From Corynebacterium sp. HMSC27B11 (GTDB taxonomy: Bacteria; Actinomycetota; Actinomycetes; Mycobacteriales; Mycobacteriaceae), in NCBI RefSeq assembly GCF_001815985.1, contig NZ_KV823550.1, forward strand, positions 118,745 to 182,744: a stretch of 64,000 nucleotides of DNA, given 5' to 3'. Of this stretch, positions 46,318-54,789 are shown piece after piece. The position numbers were made by a program, and so were the translations under genes. Under the pieces are notes generated by a model that did no database searches, had not been told where the DNA came from, and saw nothing but the letters and a program-made list of their open reading frames with translations. How positions within the stretch are numbered: the first letter of the stretch is position 1; every line of letters begins with the position of its first letter.

Positions 46318-46352
46318 ACATTGAACTTAAACTCGACCACGTTCCGTAGCCG
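46318..46352 (-). repeat. ychF-end repeat copy C (att-like)
   Basis: The minus strand reads RLRNVVEFKFNVS-stop. It lies between the hepT remnant and the serine recombinase remnant, in the same orientation as the ychF end. Confidence 0.75.
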
Positions 46353-46404
46353 AATAACCTTTGGAGCCGCGCCGTCAGTTAGCAGAGATGTGGCACCGCA
46401 GCGC

Positions 46405-46578
46405 CTAGGCAAGAGGAGGCAGATGAGTATCGACGATATCGCGGACCACGTCGATGTCGACGCCGAAATACTGGTGCACCAGGATGTTGCGGAAATCCCG
46501 AATCTGAGGCCAGACGATCTCAGGGTGCGCGCCGGTGATCTCATCGGGAAGATGGTTCACGGCTTCGCCGGACTGCGA
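46405..46578 (-). pseudogene. HepT-like HEPN toxin, N-terminally truncated
   Basis: The frame ends SGEAVNHLPDEITGAHPEIV then WPQIRDFRNILVHQYFGVDIDVV, the C-terminal half of HepT. The catalytic RX4HXY motif is intact (RNILVHQY), but the first ~60-70 residues of the HEPN fold are absent and the frame begins directly where mntA ends. The deletion has probably removed activity, though a GTG within EAVNHL could start a ~50-residue product. Confidence 0.7.
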
Positions 46579-46579
46579 C

Positions 46580-46909
46580 TCACAGCGGCACCGCCTCGGC
46601 GAGCGTCGAAGCGGATACCGGGTGCCTGAGCAACTGGGCAGGAAACACGTCGATGCCATCGCGCCCGAACAGAGCGCGACTCTCCTCGAGCAGACCAGAC
46701 GCACGCATCAGGAGACGTCCCTCCGCAGGGTCCATCCCGACGAGGATGTCGATGTCCGATCCTGCAGACGCGGTGCCGCGCGCGACGGACCCGAACAACT
46801 TCGGGTTGGTCGCGCCGTACCGATCGATGAGCACCTGGAACTGGTCAAGACGCGCAACGAGAATCCCGCGTAGGGCAAGCGTCTCAGGCGTCATGACGGT
46901 CTCAGACAT
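46580..46909 (-). CDS. mntA: MntA-like nucleotidyltransferase antitoxin
   Basis: A 109-residue minimal nucleotidyltransferase. The active-site motif GSVARGTASAGSDIDILVG contains the GS-x10-DxD pattern of MntA, which AMPylates and silences the HEPN RNase HepT. ATG 46909 gives the usual family length; the frame is open to 46999 through repeat copy D, where ALKNAVEFRFNV is encoded, but that extension is part of the att-like repeat. Its partner toxin is truncated immediately downstream. Confidence 0.88.
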   Translation of the reverse strand: MSETVMTPETLALRGILVARLDQFQVLIDRYGATNPKLFGSVARGTASAGSDIDILVGMDPAEGRLLMRASGLLEESRALFGRDGIDVFPAQLLRHPVSASTLAEAVPL

Positions 46910-46954
46910 GCTTCCGGGGGAAACGGGCCCGGCAGCACGTCGACATGGAGCTTT

Positions 46955-46992
46955 GACATTGAAGCGGAACTCCACCGCGTTCTTAAGGGCCG
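46955..46992 (-). repeat. ychF-end repeat copy D (att-like)
   Basis: The minus strand reads LKNAVEFRFNV, running on into KAP without a stop and in frame with mntA. It is in the same orientation as the other copies. Confidence 0.75.
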
Positions 46993-47183
46993 ACGACATT
47001 CTCCCGTCTCACCGCCGCACCAGGCGGCACTGACGCGCTGCCACCACTTACAGCCGGTCGTCTCGCCCGCCCGCCATGACGCACTCAACGAACGAGCGAT
47101 AGAGCAGGCTTACACGCGTCTCGCACTAAACGACCGGGCAGCAGCGTCACGGAGGTTCCGAAGTAGCGGCTATCGCAGTGCAC

Positions 47184-48665
47184 CTAAGGGTTTGGTGAGG
47201 GAACCAGCCATTCGGCAGCGGTACGGAACGTAGCCCTCAGTTGCGGGTGCTCCCGCACGATCTCTCGCTGCCGCTCCGCCGGCAACCCGAGCTCGTGCAA
47301 GACGTTGAGGATTACGACCGCGGTCGTCACCTCGACGACGGCGATCAGCTCCTCGATGGAATGGTTGGGCGTTCTGCCCTCGTGCGCGAGGTCATTGCGG
47401 GCGCGCGTCGTCCACTTCGCCCAATGGTCGACATCCGGTAAGAGCTGTGCGATCGCTTCCTGATCGGGTCGCGCGGCGAGGGCATGGAGCCGATCACGGA
47501 GGGTCGGGTCGTTGCGGATCGCCCCCTTGAACCTGTTTCGGTGCTCATCGGGAACCTGCGCCAGCATCGCCTCTCGCATCGCCCTGAACTCCGCGTTGGG
47601 GAACGGTTTCTCGTCGATGCGGAGGTTGCGGTGCAACACCTCGGCAGCATCGACTGCCGTCAGAAGATTGTTCTCAACAAAACGGGCCGGTGCGTAGCGC
47701 AAGCCCAAGATCATGTTTGTCGCTGCCTCCAGGCGGCCATGGGCCTCGCACCATCGGGGCATGACCTCCTCAAATGGGATCGAGCCGCAGGTGAAGAACA
47801 TTCGGTGGTGATCGACGACTTTCGCGTCGTGTTTTCCAAGCGCGGCCGGTGAGTAGAGCACATCGGCACGTCGGCGCGGCAGCGGGCGGCCATCAGGGAA
47901 GTGCGACTCGGTCCCGGCAACTTCCAGTCGGAGCCAGATCACTCCGGCCGCGCGATGCGTCGCCAGGGAGATCAGGTCCTGCACCAGGCTCGCCTCCTGC
48001 AGAGCAACACTCAGAGAGAATGGTTCGGCTGGCACGACGCAGATGGACACCGTGTCCCGCATACGTCCGACGCTTCCTCCCTTGCGCTGGTCGAAGAATG
48101 GAAGCGTGTGCGTGTGCTGAAGGCGATACTCAGTGTCGTCGACCACGACCGATTGCGCCTCGACCGGCTTCACCGAGATACGCCCGGTCCCATCGATCTT
48201 GCCGTCGGGAGCCCCGAGGGATCCTTCGAACACAGAAGACGCCGCCCAGAGACTCAGATCCTCGACTGAGACTTCTGCCCTAGCGAACGCCGGATCCGCG
48301 TCACCGCTGACATGCGCGCCGATGATGGCGACCGTCGCGGTCACGGTCTGCTTATCAGGGCTCGCCACTCGCGCACCCATGGTCCTTCTGGTGCTCCTAG
48401 GAACACAGCCAAGCAGTGTGATCTCCCTGAGCTCGGCCACACCGTGCATGACTTCCCAGGTGCGGGTTCCTTCGTGAACAGCAGTCCATCCAGACGAGTC
48501 CGTCGTCAAGATCCGATCCTCGAAGGTGCCGATCAGCGACAGAGAGAGACCATCTTCCGGGTCGTACCGTAGGACACCCGGGACCTTCTCGCTAGGGGCT
48601 TCCGGCAGCCACCACACGCCAGCCCACTCGCCGGCCTTGTCGAGGTTGAGAGGATCATTAGGCAT
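47184..48665 (-). CDS. ApeA-like HEPN protein (putative anti-phage abortive infection)
   Basis: A 493-residue protein. The N-terminus (GEWAGVWWLPEAPSEKVPGV, then LRYDPEDGLSLSLIG) matches the pattern of the ApeA N-terminal domain. The C-terminal ~130 residues form a helical domain with the HEPN RNase motif RX4H: RNDLAH at about residues 423-428. ApeA proteins are single-gene abortive-infection defences that act as RNases on phage infection. ATG 48665 has GGGAG upstream; a longer frame from TTG 48755 exists. It lies between repeats D and E, with no partner gene. The assignment is by pattern, not database search. Confidence 0.7.
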   Translation of the reverse strand: MPNDPLNLDKAGEWAGVWWLPEAPSEKVPGVLRYDPEDGLSLSLIGTFEDRILTTDSSGWTAVHEGTRTWEVMHGVAELREITLLGCVPRSTRRTMGARVASPDKQTVTATVAIIGAHVSGDADPAFARAEVSVEDLSLWAASSVFEGSLGAPDGKIDGTGRISVKPVEAQSVVVDDTEYRLQHTHTLPFFDQRKGGSVGRMRDTVSICVVPAEPFSLSVALQEASLVQDLISLATHRAAGVIWLRLEVAGTESHFPDGRPLPRRRADVLYSPAALGKHDAKVVDHHRMFFTCGSIPFEEVMPRWCEAHGRLEAATNMILGLRYAPARFVENNLLTAVDAAEVLHRNLRIDEKPFPNAEFRAMREAMLAQVPDEHRNRFKGAIRNDPTLRDRLHALAARPDQEAIAQLLPDVDHWAKWTTRARNDLAHEGRTPNHSIEELIAVVEVTTAVVILNVLHELGLPAERQREIVREHPQLRATFRTAAEWLVPSPNP

Positions 48666-48695
48666 CGTACTCCCGGTCCCGGGCTCCTTCCTGTC

Positions 48696-49247
48696 TTGCG
48701 GCCAGATGTCAGGTCGAAAATCTTTACTCCACCACATGCCCCCCACGTAGGACAATCTACAGCGAGATCATGGTCAACTGAGATCGGATGCGGCGACTGG
48801 CACACAATCGCAGTTCGACGCGACGGCACAGCCCTCGCAACTGGCAACAATCAGCGAGGGCAGACCGACGTCGCCCGGTGGACACACGTGTCCGGGGTCT
48901 CTGCCGGCTACCTGCACACCGTCGGCTTACACGAAGACGGCACCGTCGTCGCCGTCAGCGACGACAGCAGAGGCCAGTGCGAGGTGTCATCGTGGAGAAG
49001 CATCACCTCAGTGGCGGCCGGCTCCGTCCATACGCTCGCGCTGAGCCAGACCGGAAGGGTCTTCGGAACGGGCGACAACCAGTTCGGCCAGTGCGATGTC
49101 CAGTCATGGACCGGCATCACAGCGATCGCAGCCGGAGCGAGACACTCGCTCGGGCTGCGCGCCGACGGAACAGTCGTGGCTGCGGGCGACCACACCGAGC
49201 AGCAATGCAATGTCAACGCCTGGGCCGCTCGACCACAGATGAACTGA
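48696..49247 (+). pseudogene. RCC1-repeat protein, probably truncated
   Basis: The frame holds four RCC1-type blades of ~38 residues, each with WHT(I/V/L)..DGT and GQC.V.SW patterns (GDWHTIAVRRDGTALATGNN; VAAGSVHTLALSQTGRVFGT; IAAGARHSLGLRADGTVVAA). A full propeller needs about seven blades, so part is missing; the first ~25 encoded residues overlap the control region of the divergent ApeA-like gene and look unrelated to RCC1. It may still be translated. Confidence 0.6.
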
Positions 49248-49280
49248 AGTCCAGCGTGCCCGATAATCGGCCGTCGATCA

Positions 49281-49314
49281 CACGTTGAATCTAAACTCCA
49301 CCGAGTTCCGGCAC
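49281..49314 (-). repeat. ychF-end repeat copy E (att-like)
   Basis: The minus strand reads RNSVEFRFNV-stop, between the 686-aa gene and the RCC1/ApeA-like segment. It keeps the frame and the stop immediately after Val as in the true ychF end. The ~210 bp between it and the 686-aa gene stop hold no gene I can recognise. Confidence 0.78.
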
Positions 49315-49524
49315 ATAGGTACATCTGAACACGGGGTTCACGTGCTCCCCCCTCCCCACGGTCAGTGCTCGCTACTGATCAGGGGACACAGGCTCACCCT
49401 CGACGTGGGTCAGCCTGCAGGACGCCACGAAGGAGGTACCGCGCCATCACGCCGGCAGGGAACCCGGCTGAGACGCCACATACTAGGGATCTGAAGAGGG
49501 CTCAACCATGCCAGCGGTCGGCCC

Positions 49525-51585
49525 CTATTCCTTCGCGAGCACGGCGTTATCCGTCAGGCAGAAGTCATCGTTGATCTTGATGACCAGCGCAACGAGTAGG
49601 CGGAGCGCTGTTAGATACGTGTGGCGGTGAACGCGGTCGTCGTCACCGTCTCCCTGTGATCCATGGAGGTAGCGGTTGCGCAGGCTAGGTCCGTTGCTGA
49701 ACTCCTTATCGTTAAGGAAGTAGTTGAAGTAGCTGACCTCCGCGGCGCTGAGCAGCGTTGATCGATGCACCAGCCATCCGGCGCTCACCATCTCGTCAAT
49801 GGCTTTCTGGCCGGCCGCCGAATGATGGAGACAGCTCGTCACCTCGTACTCCCAGAGTTCCTTGAGCACATGCAATTGTGGCGCGCTTGCAAACGCAATT
49901 CGGTCACGATCTCCGGTCAGGATGCCCTTCTCGACCAGGAAGTCGATGTTGCGCTGTTGGTACTCGTGGAACTGGTCGTAGGCGATGTCATTGGCGATGA
50001 CCAAGTGGAGGAAGCTCTCTGCCTCCAGATCGCTGCTGATGTGCACCAATCCGGATTGGTCCGAGAAGAGCAGGTGCTGAATTCCTTGGATGTCCGCGTT
50101 GTTGGCAACGTAGGCGTACTTATCCACAACCTGACTCGGGATGTCGCCGTAGGAAAGCTGCTCCGATGTGATTGTCAGCAGCTCCGGGTCAACCTCGCCG
50201 TAGTCGACATGCAGCGTGAACTGCTTGAGGAGGCTCTCCATCTCTGAGAACAGATGGCGGCTCTTCTCAAGGTAGGTAGCGGTCGGGCTGGAGGCGCGGT
50301 ACTTCAGCCCCTTGGCACCGAACTCCTGCTCAAGGTAGTCCGTGAAGAACCAAGCGATGACCGACTCGAGCTCTATACCTTCGGAGCTGAGGAAGCGCTC
50401 GTACATCAAGGTCTGGAGCAAGGACGCCTGATCCTTGAGCCTGAACACCGCCCCCGTCCGGTAGTCGCCCTTGCCCGGCGTACCCATGAACCGCTCGAAG
50501 ACGCCAAGTTGCGCTCCGTAGGAAGGGAGTTCCAGGAGCATATGGTCGTTGGCGAACTGGAACAGGTGAACAAAGTTATTCAGAATAGTCGGGTAGTCGA
50601 GGTTCTCCGTGAGCCAGGTTCGACTGTAGGAGTACTTGCCAACCATGCCGTCCAAAGACTGGACGACCTCTTCGACCTGATCGGCCGAGATGCCCACTTC
50701 GCAGCCGGTCTTGATCCCCTCCGTGGACTCGAACATCTTCTTCGTGAGCGCATCTGCCTTGCGACGAGCCTTTAGCTTCAGTCGTGCATCGACGCCGGTG
50801 TTCTTGTCAGCTCGTGCGGATGCGATCAGCTTGACGAAGTTGAGGTTGGGCTCTTCCTCATCGAGGTAGCGGTCAAACAGACCACGCTGATCCGCGGGAG
50901 TGAAGCTCTTCGGAAGATGGATTGGATCCCGCCCCTCGGACTGGAGGAACTTCCGCGCAAGCAGCTCAGCATTGCGCGGCTCATCGAGTAGCAGGGCCCG
51001 AATCTCCTGGTCGTAGGCACGCACGAGTGCCTGGCATGAGAGCAGATCGTGCGGGTGGAAACTCTGCTCTTGAAGTGCAGCAAGCACGATCGAGTCAGTG
51101 CAGCGCTCGAAGACCTTGTTTTTTCCGAGAAGATCGAGGACGTCTGTGCGGTACTGAAAGTCAACGTCCTGAACGAGCGTTGAGAAGGTGGCGTCAGTCA
51201 CTTTGCCGAAAAACCTGCCGATGACTTCCCGGATCTCGGGGACGTGCGCCAGAGGCGCGTCTCGCTCTGCTTCGGCCAGGTCCTTCGGGAGAACTTTGTG
51301 TTCTAGGAACAACGCGAGATGATGCAACTCAACGATGTCGTTTATGCCCTGATCGCCACGAGTAGCATCGAATTCACGGACGAGCTCTAGGAGGCGGTCG
51401 GCCTGCCAGAAGGTTCCGTAGTCGCTGAGGCCGAAGAACTTCAGTCTCTTCTCTGGTCCGCTTTCCGACACTCGAATCTCCCTCCCGGTAGGCGTCACTC
51501 TATACAGTTCGGGGGCGCCTAGTGGCACGAATTTGAAGTTGTTGTCTGATCGTGCAGCAGTCCCCTTGGCGGAGCCGTCGTCCAC
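49525..51585 (-). CDS. Unrecognised 686-aa protein with C-terminal HEPN-like motif
   Basis: A 686-residue soluble, mostly helical protein I cannot assign to a family. No signal peptide, Walker motif or nuclease signature is visible in the first 600 residues. Near the end it has GPSLRNRYLHGSQGDG, an RX4H pattern (Arg636, His641) as in HEPN-type RNases and in the 'LRN..HG' helices of several abortive-infection proteins. GTG 51585 is the only usable start, with no convincing ribosome site; the frame is open slightly further upstream. It is the sole gene between repeat E and ychF. A defence role is inferred from motif and location. Confidence 0.75.
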   Translation of the reverse strand: MDDGSAKGTAARSDNNFKFVPLGAPELYRVTPTGREIRVSESGPEKRLKFFGLSDYGTFWQADRLLELVREFDATRGDQGINDIVELHHLALFLEHKVLPKDLAEAERDAPLAHVPEIREVIGRFFGKVTDATFSTLVQDVDFQYRTDVLDLLGKNKVFERCTDSIVLAALQEQSFHPHDLLSCQALVRAYDQEIRALLLDEPRNAELLARKFLQSEGRDPIHLPKSFTPADQRGLFDRYLDEEEPNLNFVKLIASARADKNTGVDARLKLKARRKADALTKKMFESTEGIKTGCEVGISADQVEEVVQSLDGMVGKYSYSRTWLTENLDYPTILNNFVHLFQFANDHMLLELPSYGAQLGVFERFMGTPGKGDYRTGAVFRLKDQASLLQTLMYERFLSSEGIELESVIAWFFTDYLEQEFGAKGLKYRASSPTATYLEKSRHLFSEMESLLKQFTLHVDYGEVDPELLTITSEQLSYGDIPSQVVDKYAYVANNADIQGIQHLLFSDQSGLVHISSDLEAESFLHLVIANDIAYDQFHEYQQRNIDFLVEKGILTGDRDRIAFASAPQLHVLKELWEYEVTSCLHHSAAGQKAIDEMVSAGWLVHRSTLLSAAEVSYFNYFLNDKEFSNGPSLRNRYLHGSQGDGDDDRVHRHTYLTALRLLVALVIKINDDFCLTDNAVLAKE

Positions 51586-51742
51586 GTCGATCGTCGCGTC
51601 GGCTCCTCGTTCTGTCGTGGAAGCGAGCCGAACTAGCGGCGCATCACCCCGAGGCGGACACGACCTACGTCTTCATGGGCATAGTCCCGCGCCCCATCGG
51701 ACTCCTCCCCACCGCGGAGCGGCGCACGACGGACGAACGGAC

Positions 51743-51834
51743 CGCGCTTCAACCTACTCCCCCAATAACGCGAAGCGTCATTAACGACCGGCGTTAGACG
51801 TTGAACTTGAAGTCCACGACGTCGCCGTCGACCA
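51743..51834 (-). repeat. ychF-end repeat copy F (true ychF 3' end, with extended arm)
   Basis: The core 51798-51834 is the end of ychF, encoding VVDFKFNV, with the TAA just outside the core at 51794-51796. The arm 51743-51797 matches 43925-43978 next to copy B. This is the presumed chromosomal attachment site, regenerated by insertion. Confidence 0.8.
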
Positions 51835-52879
51835 TGACGTACTCCTTGCCCTCCTGACGGACCTTGCCTGCCGCGCGGGCCTCAGCCATGGAGCCCAGCG
51901 CGTCGAGGTCTTCGAAGCTGACGATCTCGGCCTTAATGAAACCGCGCTCGAAGTCAGAGTGGATTACGCCGGCGGCCTTCGGTGCGGTATCGCCCTGGTG
52001 GATCGTCCAGGCGCGAGCCTCCTTCGGGCCGGCGGTCAGGTAGGTCTGCAGACCGAGGGTCTCGAAACCGGCCTTGGCCAGGGTCTGCAGGCCCGGCTCG
52101 TTCTGACCGACAGCAGCGAGCAGCTCCGCAGCGTCCTCCTCATCAAGCTCTAGCAGGTCCGTCTCGCTCTGGGCGTCTAGGAAGACGGCCTCGGCCGGGG
52201 CTACCAGCTTGCGTAGCTCATCCTTCTTCGCGTCATCCGTGAGGACGTCCTCGTCGGAGTTGAACACGTAGAGGAAAGGCTTGGCGGTCATCAGGTGCAG
52301 CTCGCGGAGCAGATCCAGGTCGACCTCGCCGGTCTTCGAGGCGGCGAAGAGGGTGCGGTCGTCCTCGAGGACTGCCTGGGCCTTCTTGACCTCCTCGACG
52401 GTGTCCGCGACGTCCTTATCCTTGCGCGCTTCCTTCTCCAGGCGCGGCAGGGCCTTCTCCAGGGTCTGCAGGTCGGCGAGGATCAGCTCGGTGTTGATGA
52501 CCGAGATGTCGCTGGCCGGGTCAACCTTACCGTCGACGTGAATGACGTTGTCGTCAGTGAAAGCGCGCACCACCTGGCAGATCGCGTCGGCCTCGCGAAT
52601 GTTGGCCAGGAAGGCGTTTCCCATGCCCTCGCCCTCGGATGCGCCCTTAACGATGCCGGCGATGTCCACGAAGGTGACGGTGGCCGGGAGGATGCGCTCA
52701 GAGCCGTAGATTTCCGCCAGGCGATCCAGGCGCGGGTCCGGCAGCTCCACCAGGCCCTCGTTCGGCTCGATCGTGGCGAAGGGGTAGTTCGCCGCCAGCA
52801 CGTCATTGCGGGTCAGCGCGTTAAAAAGGGTGGACTTGCCGACGTTCGGCAGGCCAACAATTCCAAGGGTGAGAGACAC
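51794..52879 (-). CDS. ychF: Redox/ribosome-associated ATPase YchF (Obg family)
   Basis: A 361-residue P-loop NTPase that prefers ATP. G1 is [11 protein letters not shown], the switch region [20 protein letters not shown], and the specificity motif NTELILADL replaces NKxD. A coiled domain and a C-terminal TGS domain follow ([20 protein letters not shown] ... [15 protein letters not shown]). The full length is intact, so the insertion site at its 3' end has been restored. It is divergent from metP. Confidence 0.96.
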   Translation of the reverse strand: MSLTLGIVGLPNVGKSTLFNALTRNDVLAANYPFATIEPNEGLVELPDPRLDRLAEIYGSERILPATVTFVDIAGIVKGASEGEGMGNAFLANIREADAICQVVRAFTDDNVIHVDGKVDPASDISVINTELILADLQTLEKALPRLEKEARKDKDVADTVEEVKKAQAVLEDDRTLFAASKTGEVDLDLLRELHLMTAKPFLYVFNSDEDVLTDDAKKDELRKLVAPAEAVFLDAQSETDLLELDEEDAAELLAAVGQNEPGLQTLAKAGFETLGLQTYLTAGPKEARAWTIHQGDTAPKAAGVIHSDFERGFIKAEIVSFEDLDALGSMAEARAAGKVRQEGKEYVMVDGDVVDFKFNV

Positions 52880-52996
52880 TCAACAAGTCCTTACAGATGC
52901 GATCGAATAGTGCCTTCTAGCTTGCCTGAAGTACTCCCCTTGGTTCAAACGCGCCACCCTACCCAATGTTGATCGAGAAAGTACGTCAAAAATCAC

Positions 52997-53023
52997 TTGG
53001 AATTCGCTGTGTGTTGCTAATAT
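52997..53023 (+). promoter_or_regulatory. Putative metP promoter
   Basis: TTGGAA (52997-53002) and TAATAT (53018-53023) are separated by 15 bp, about 80 bp before the metP start. The spacing is short, so this is tentative. Confidence 0.35.
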
Positions 53024-53105
53024 TCCCTTTTCAAGAGCGTGAGGTAGATCACCGGACCCGCCGGTGGCCTCCCGCTACTATCTTTTCGATAGGACGCACC
53101 ACATT

Positions 53106-54788
53106 ATGAGCTCCACAACGCCCGGTGGCTCCACAACCTCACCCGGAGCACTCACCGCTGACTCGCGCTCCCAGGCCCGCGAGACCTTCAACACCCGCCT
53201 GGTATTCCTCATGGCGGCGATCGGCTCGGCCGTGGGCCTGGGCAACATTTGGCGCTTCCCCTACGTCGCCTACGATTCCGGCGGCGGCGCCTTCCTCATC
53301 CCCTATCTGATCGCTCTGTTGACCGCGGGTATTCCGCTGCTGTGGTTCTACTTCAGCATCGGCCACCGTTTCCGCGCCTCCGCACCGCTGGCTTACCGCC
53401 GAATGGACCGTCGCGCGGAGCCTATCGGCTGGTTGCAGGTGGGCGTGGCTTTCTTCATCACCGTCTACTACGCCGCCATCATCGGCTGGGCCGGCCTCTA
53501 CGCATGGAAGTCGTTCTCGCTGAGCTGGGGCACGGACACCGAGTCCTACTTCTTCAACGACTTCCTGCAGCTGGATGCCGAGTCCACCCACTCGGGGAAG
53601 TTCGTTCTCCCCATTCTGCTGATTATGGTCGCAGTGTGGGTGATCACCACCATCGTGCTGGCAGCAGATGTCAACAAGGGTATCGGTAAGCTCACCACCA
53701 TCTTCGTGCCCCTGCTGATCGTCCTGTTCCTCTTCATGGTCGTTCGCGCACTATTCCTCGACGGTGCGCTCGATGGCCTGAATGCTTTCTTCACCCCGGA
53801 CTGGGGCGCACTGACGGACTCGGGCGTGTGGATCGCCGCCTACGGCCAGATCTTCTTCTCCCTGTCTATCGGCTTCGGAATCATGACCACCTACGCGTCC
53901 TACCTGAAGCCACGCACCAACCTGACGAACACCGGCATGGTGACTGCCTTCGCGAACTCCTCCTTCGAGCTGCTGGCCGGTATCGGTGTCTTCGCAGCCC
54001 TGGGTTTCATGGCTCACCAGACGCAGACCGACGTCTCTGAGGTTGTCAGCGGTGGCATCGGCCTAGCCTTCGTTGCCTTCCCGACGATCATTAACGAAAT
54101 GCCTTTCGGTGAGGTCTTTGGCATCCTGTTCTTCGTCTCGCTGTTCATCGCCGGCCTGACCTCTCTGATTTCCCTGATGGAGGTCGTGGTCTCCGCTGTG
54201 AAGGACAAGTTCAACCTAGAGCGCAAGACCGCCGCGATCATCATCGGCGCGGTCATGGGAACCATTTCCACTCTGCTGTTCTCCGCGACCACCGGCCTGG
54301 TCGCCCTGGACATCATGGATAAGTGGACGAACAACATCGGCATCATCTTCTGCGCCTCGCTGTCCCTCATTCTCACCGCGTGGGTGTTCAAGCGCCGCGT
54401 GGAGCTGACGCAGCACCTCAACGCGGTGTCCTCCGTGAAGGTCGGCCCGATCTGGCAGTTCTTCGCCTTCGTCCTGACCCCGATCGTCCTGCTGTACACG
54501 ATGATCTCGGAGATCCTCGGCCTGATTAAGGAGCCCTACGAGGGCTACGGCACCGCTCAGATCACCACGTATGGCTGGTTGGTGCTTGTGGTCATCGCAA
54601 TCGCAGCCGTCACCATGACGACCGCTCCGTTCCGCCAGGGAGTCCACGTCAATGGCATCCCGGGCTCGGACTACGGCGTGCCGAAGTTCGGCCGCAAGAA
54701 GAACGAACCAAACACCCTGGCCGTAGCCGCACAGGGCTCGGCTGCCACCACGGCCACCCCGAACCCCGCCAAGAAGGGAGACAACTAA
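53106..54788 (+). CDS. metP: Sodium-dependent methionine/alanine transporter MetP (NSS family)
   Basis: A 560-residue neurotransmitter:sodium symporter with ~12 helices. The first helix holds the sodium/substrate motif AIGSAVGLGNIWRFPYVAYDSGGGAFLIPY. In C. glutamicum the NSS protein MetP works with the small membrane protein MetS, and the same small gene follows here by 1 bp, which supports the assignment. ATG 53106 is chosen because AGGA lies upstream; an open frame extends to 53064. The C-terminal ~40 residues are hydrophilic. Confidence 0.9.
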   Translation: MSSTTPGGSTTSPGALTADSRSQARETFNTRLVFLMAAIGSAVGLGNIWRFPYVAYDSGGGAFLIPYLIALLTAGIPLLWFYFSIGHRFRASAPLAYRRMDRRAEPIGWLQVGVAFFITVYYAAIIGWAGLYAWKSFSLSWGTDTESYFFNDFLQLDAESTHSGKFVLPILLIMVAVWVITTIVLAADVNKGIGKLTTIFVPLLIVLFLFMVVRALFLDGALDGLNAFFTPDWGALTDSGVWIAAYGQIFFSLSIGFGIMTTYASYLKPRTNLTNTGMVTAFANSSFELLAGIGVFAALGFMAHQTQTDVSEVVSGGIGLAFVAFPTIINEMPFGEVFGILFFVSLFIAGLTSLISLMEVVVSAVKDKFNLERKTAAIIIGAVMGTISTLLFSATTGLVALDIMDKWTNNIGIIFCASLSLILTAWVFKRRVELTQHLNAVSSVKVGPIWQFFAFVLTPIVLLYTMISEILGLIKEPYEGYGTAQITTYGWLVLVVIAIAAVTMTTAPFRQGVHVNGIPGSDYGVPKFGRKKNEPNTLAVAAQGSAATTATPNPAKKGDN

Positions 54789-54789
54789 C

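Noticed and set aside
46580..46999. Longer MntA starting at 46999
   Set aside because: The extra 30 residues are the translated att-like repeat D and a Pro/Arg-rich stretch; family length fits ATG 46909.
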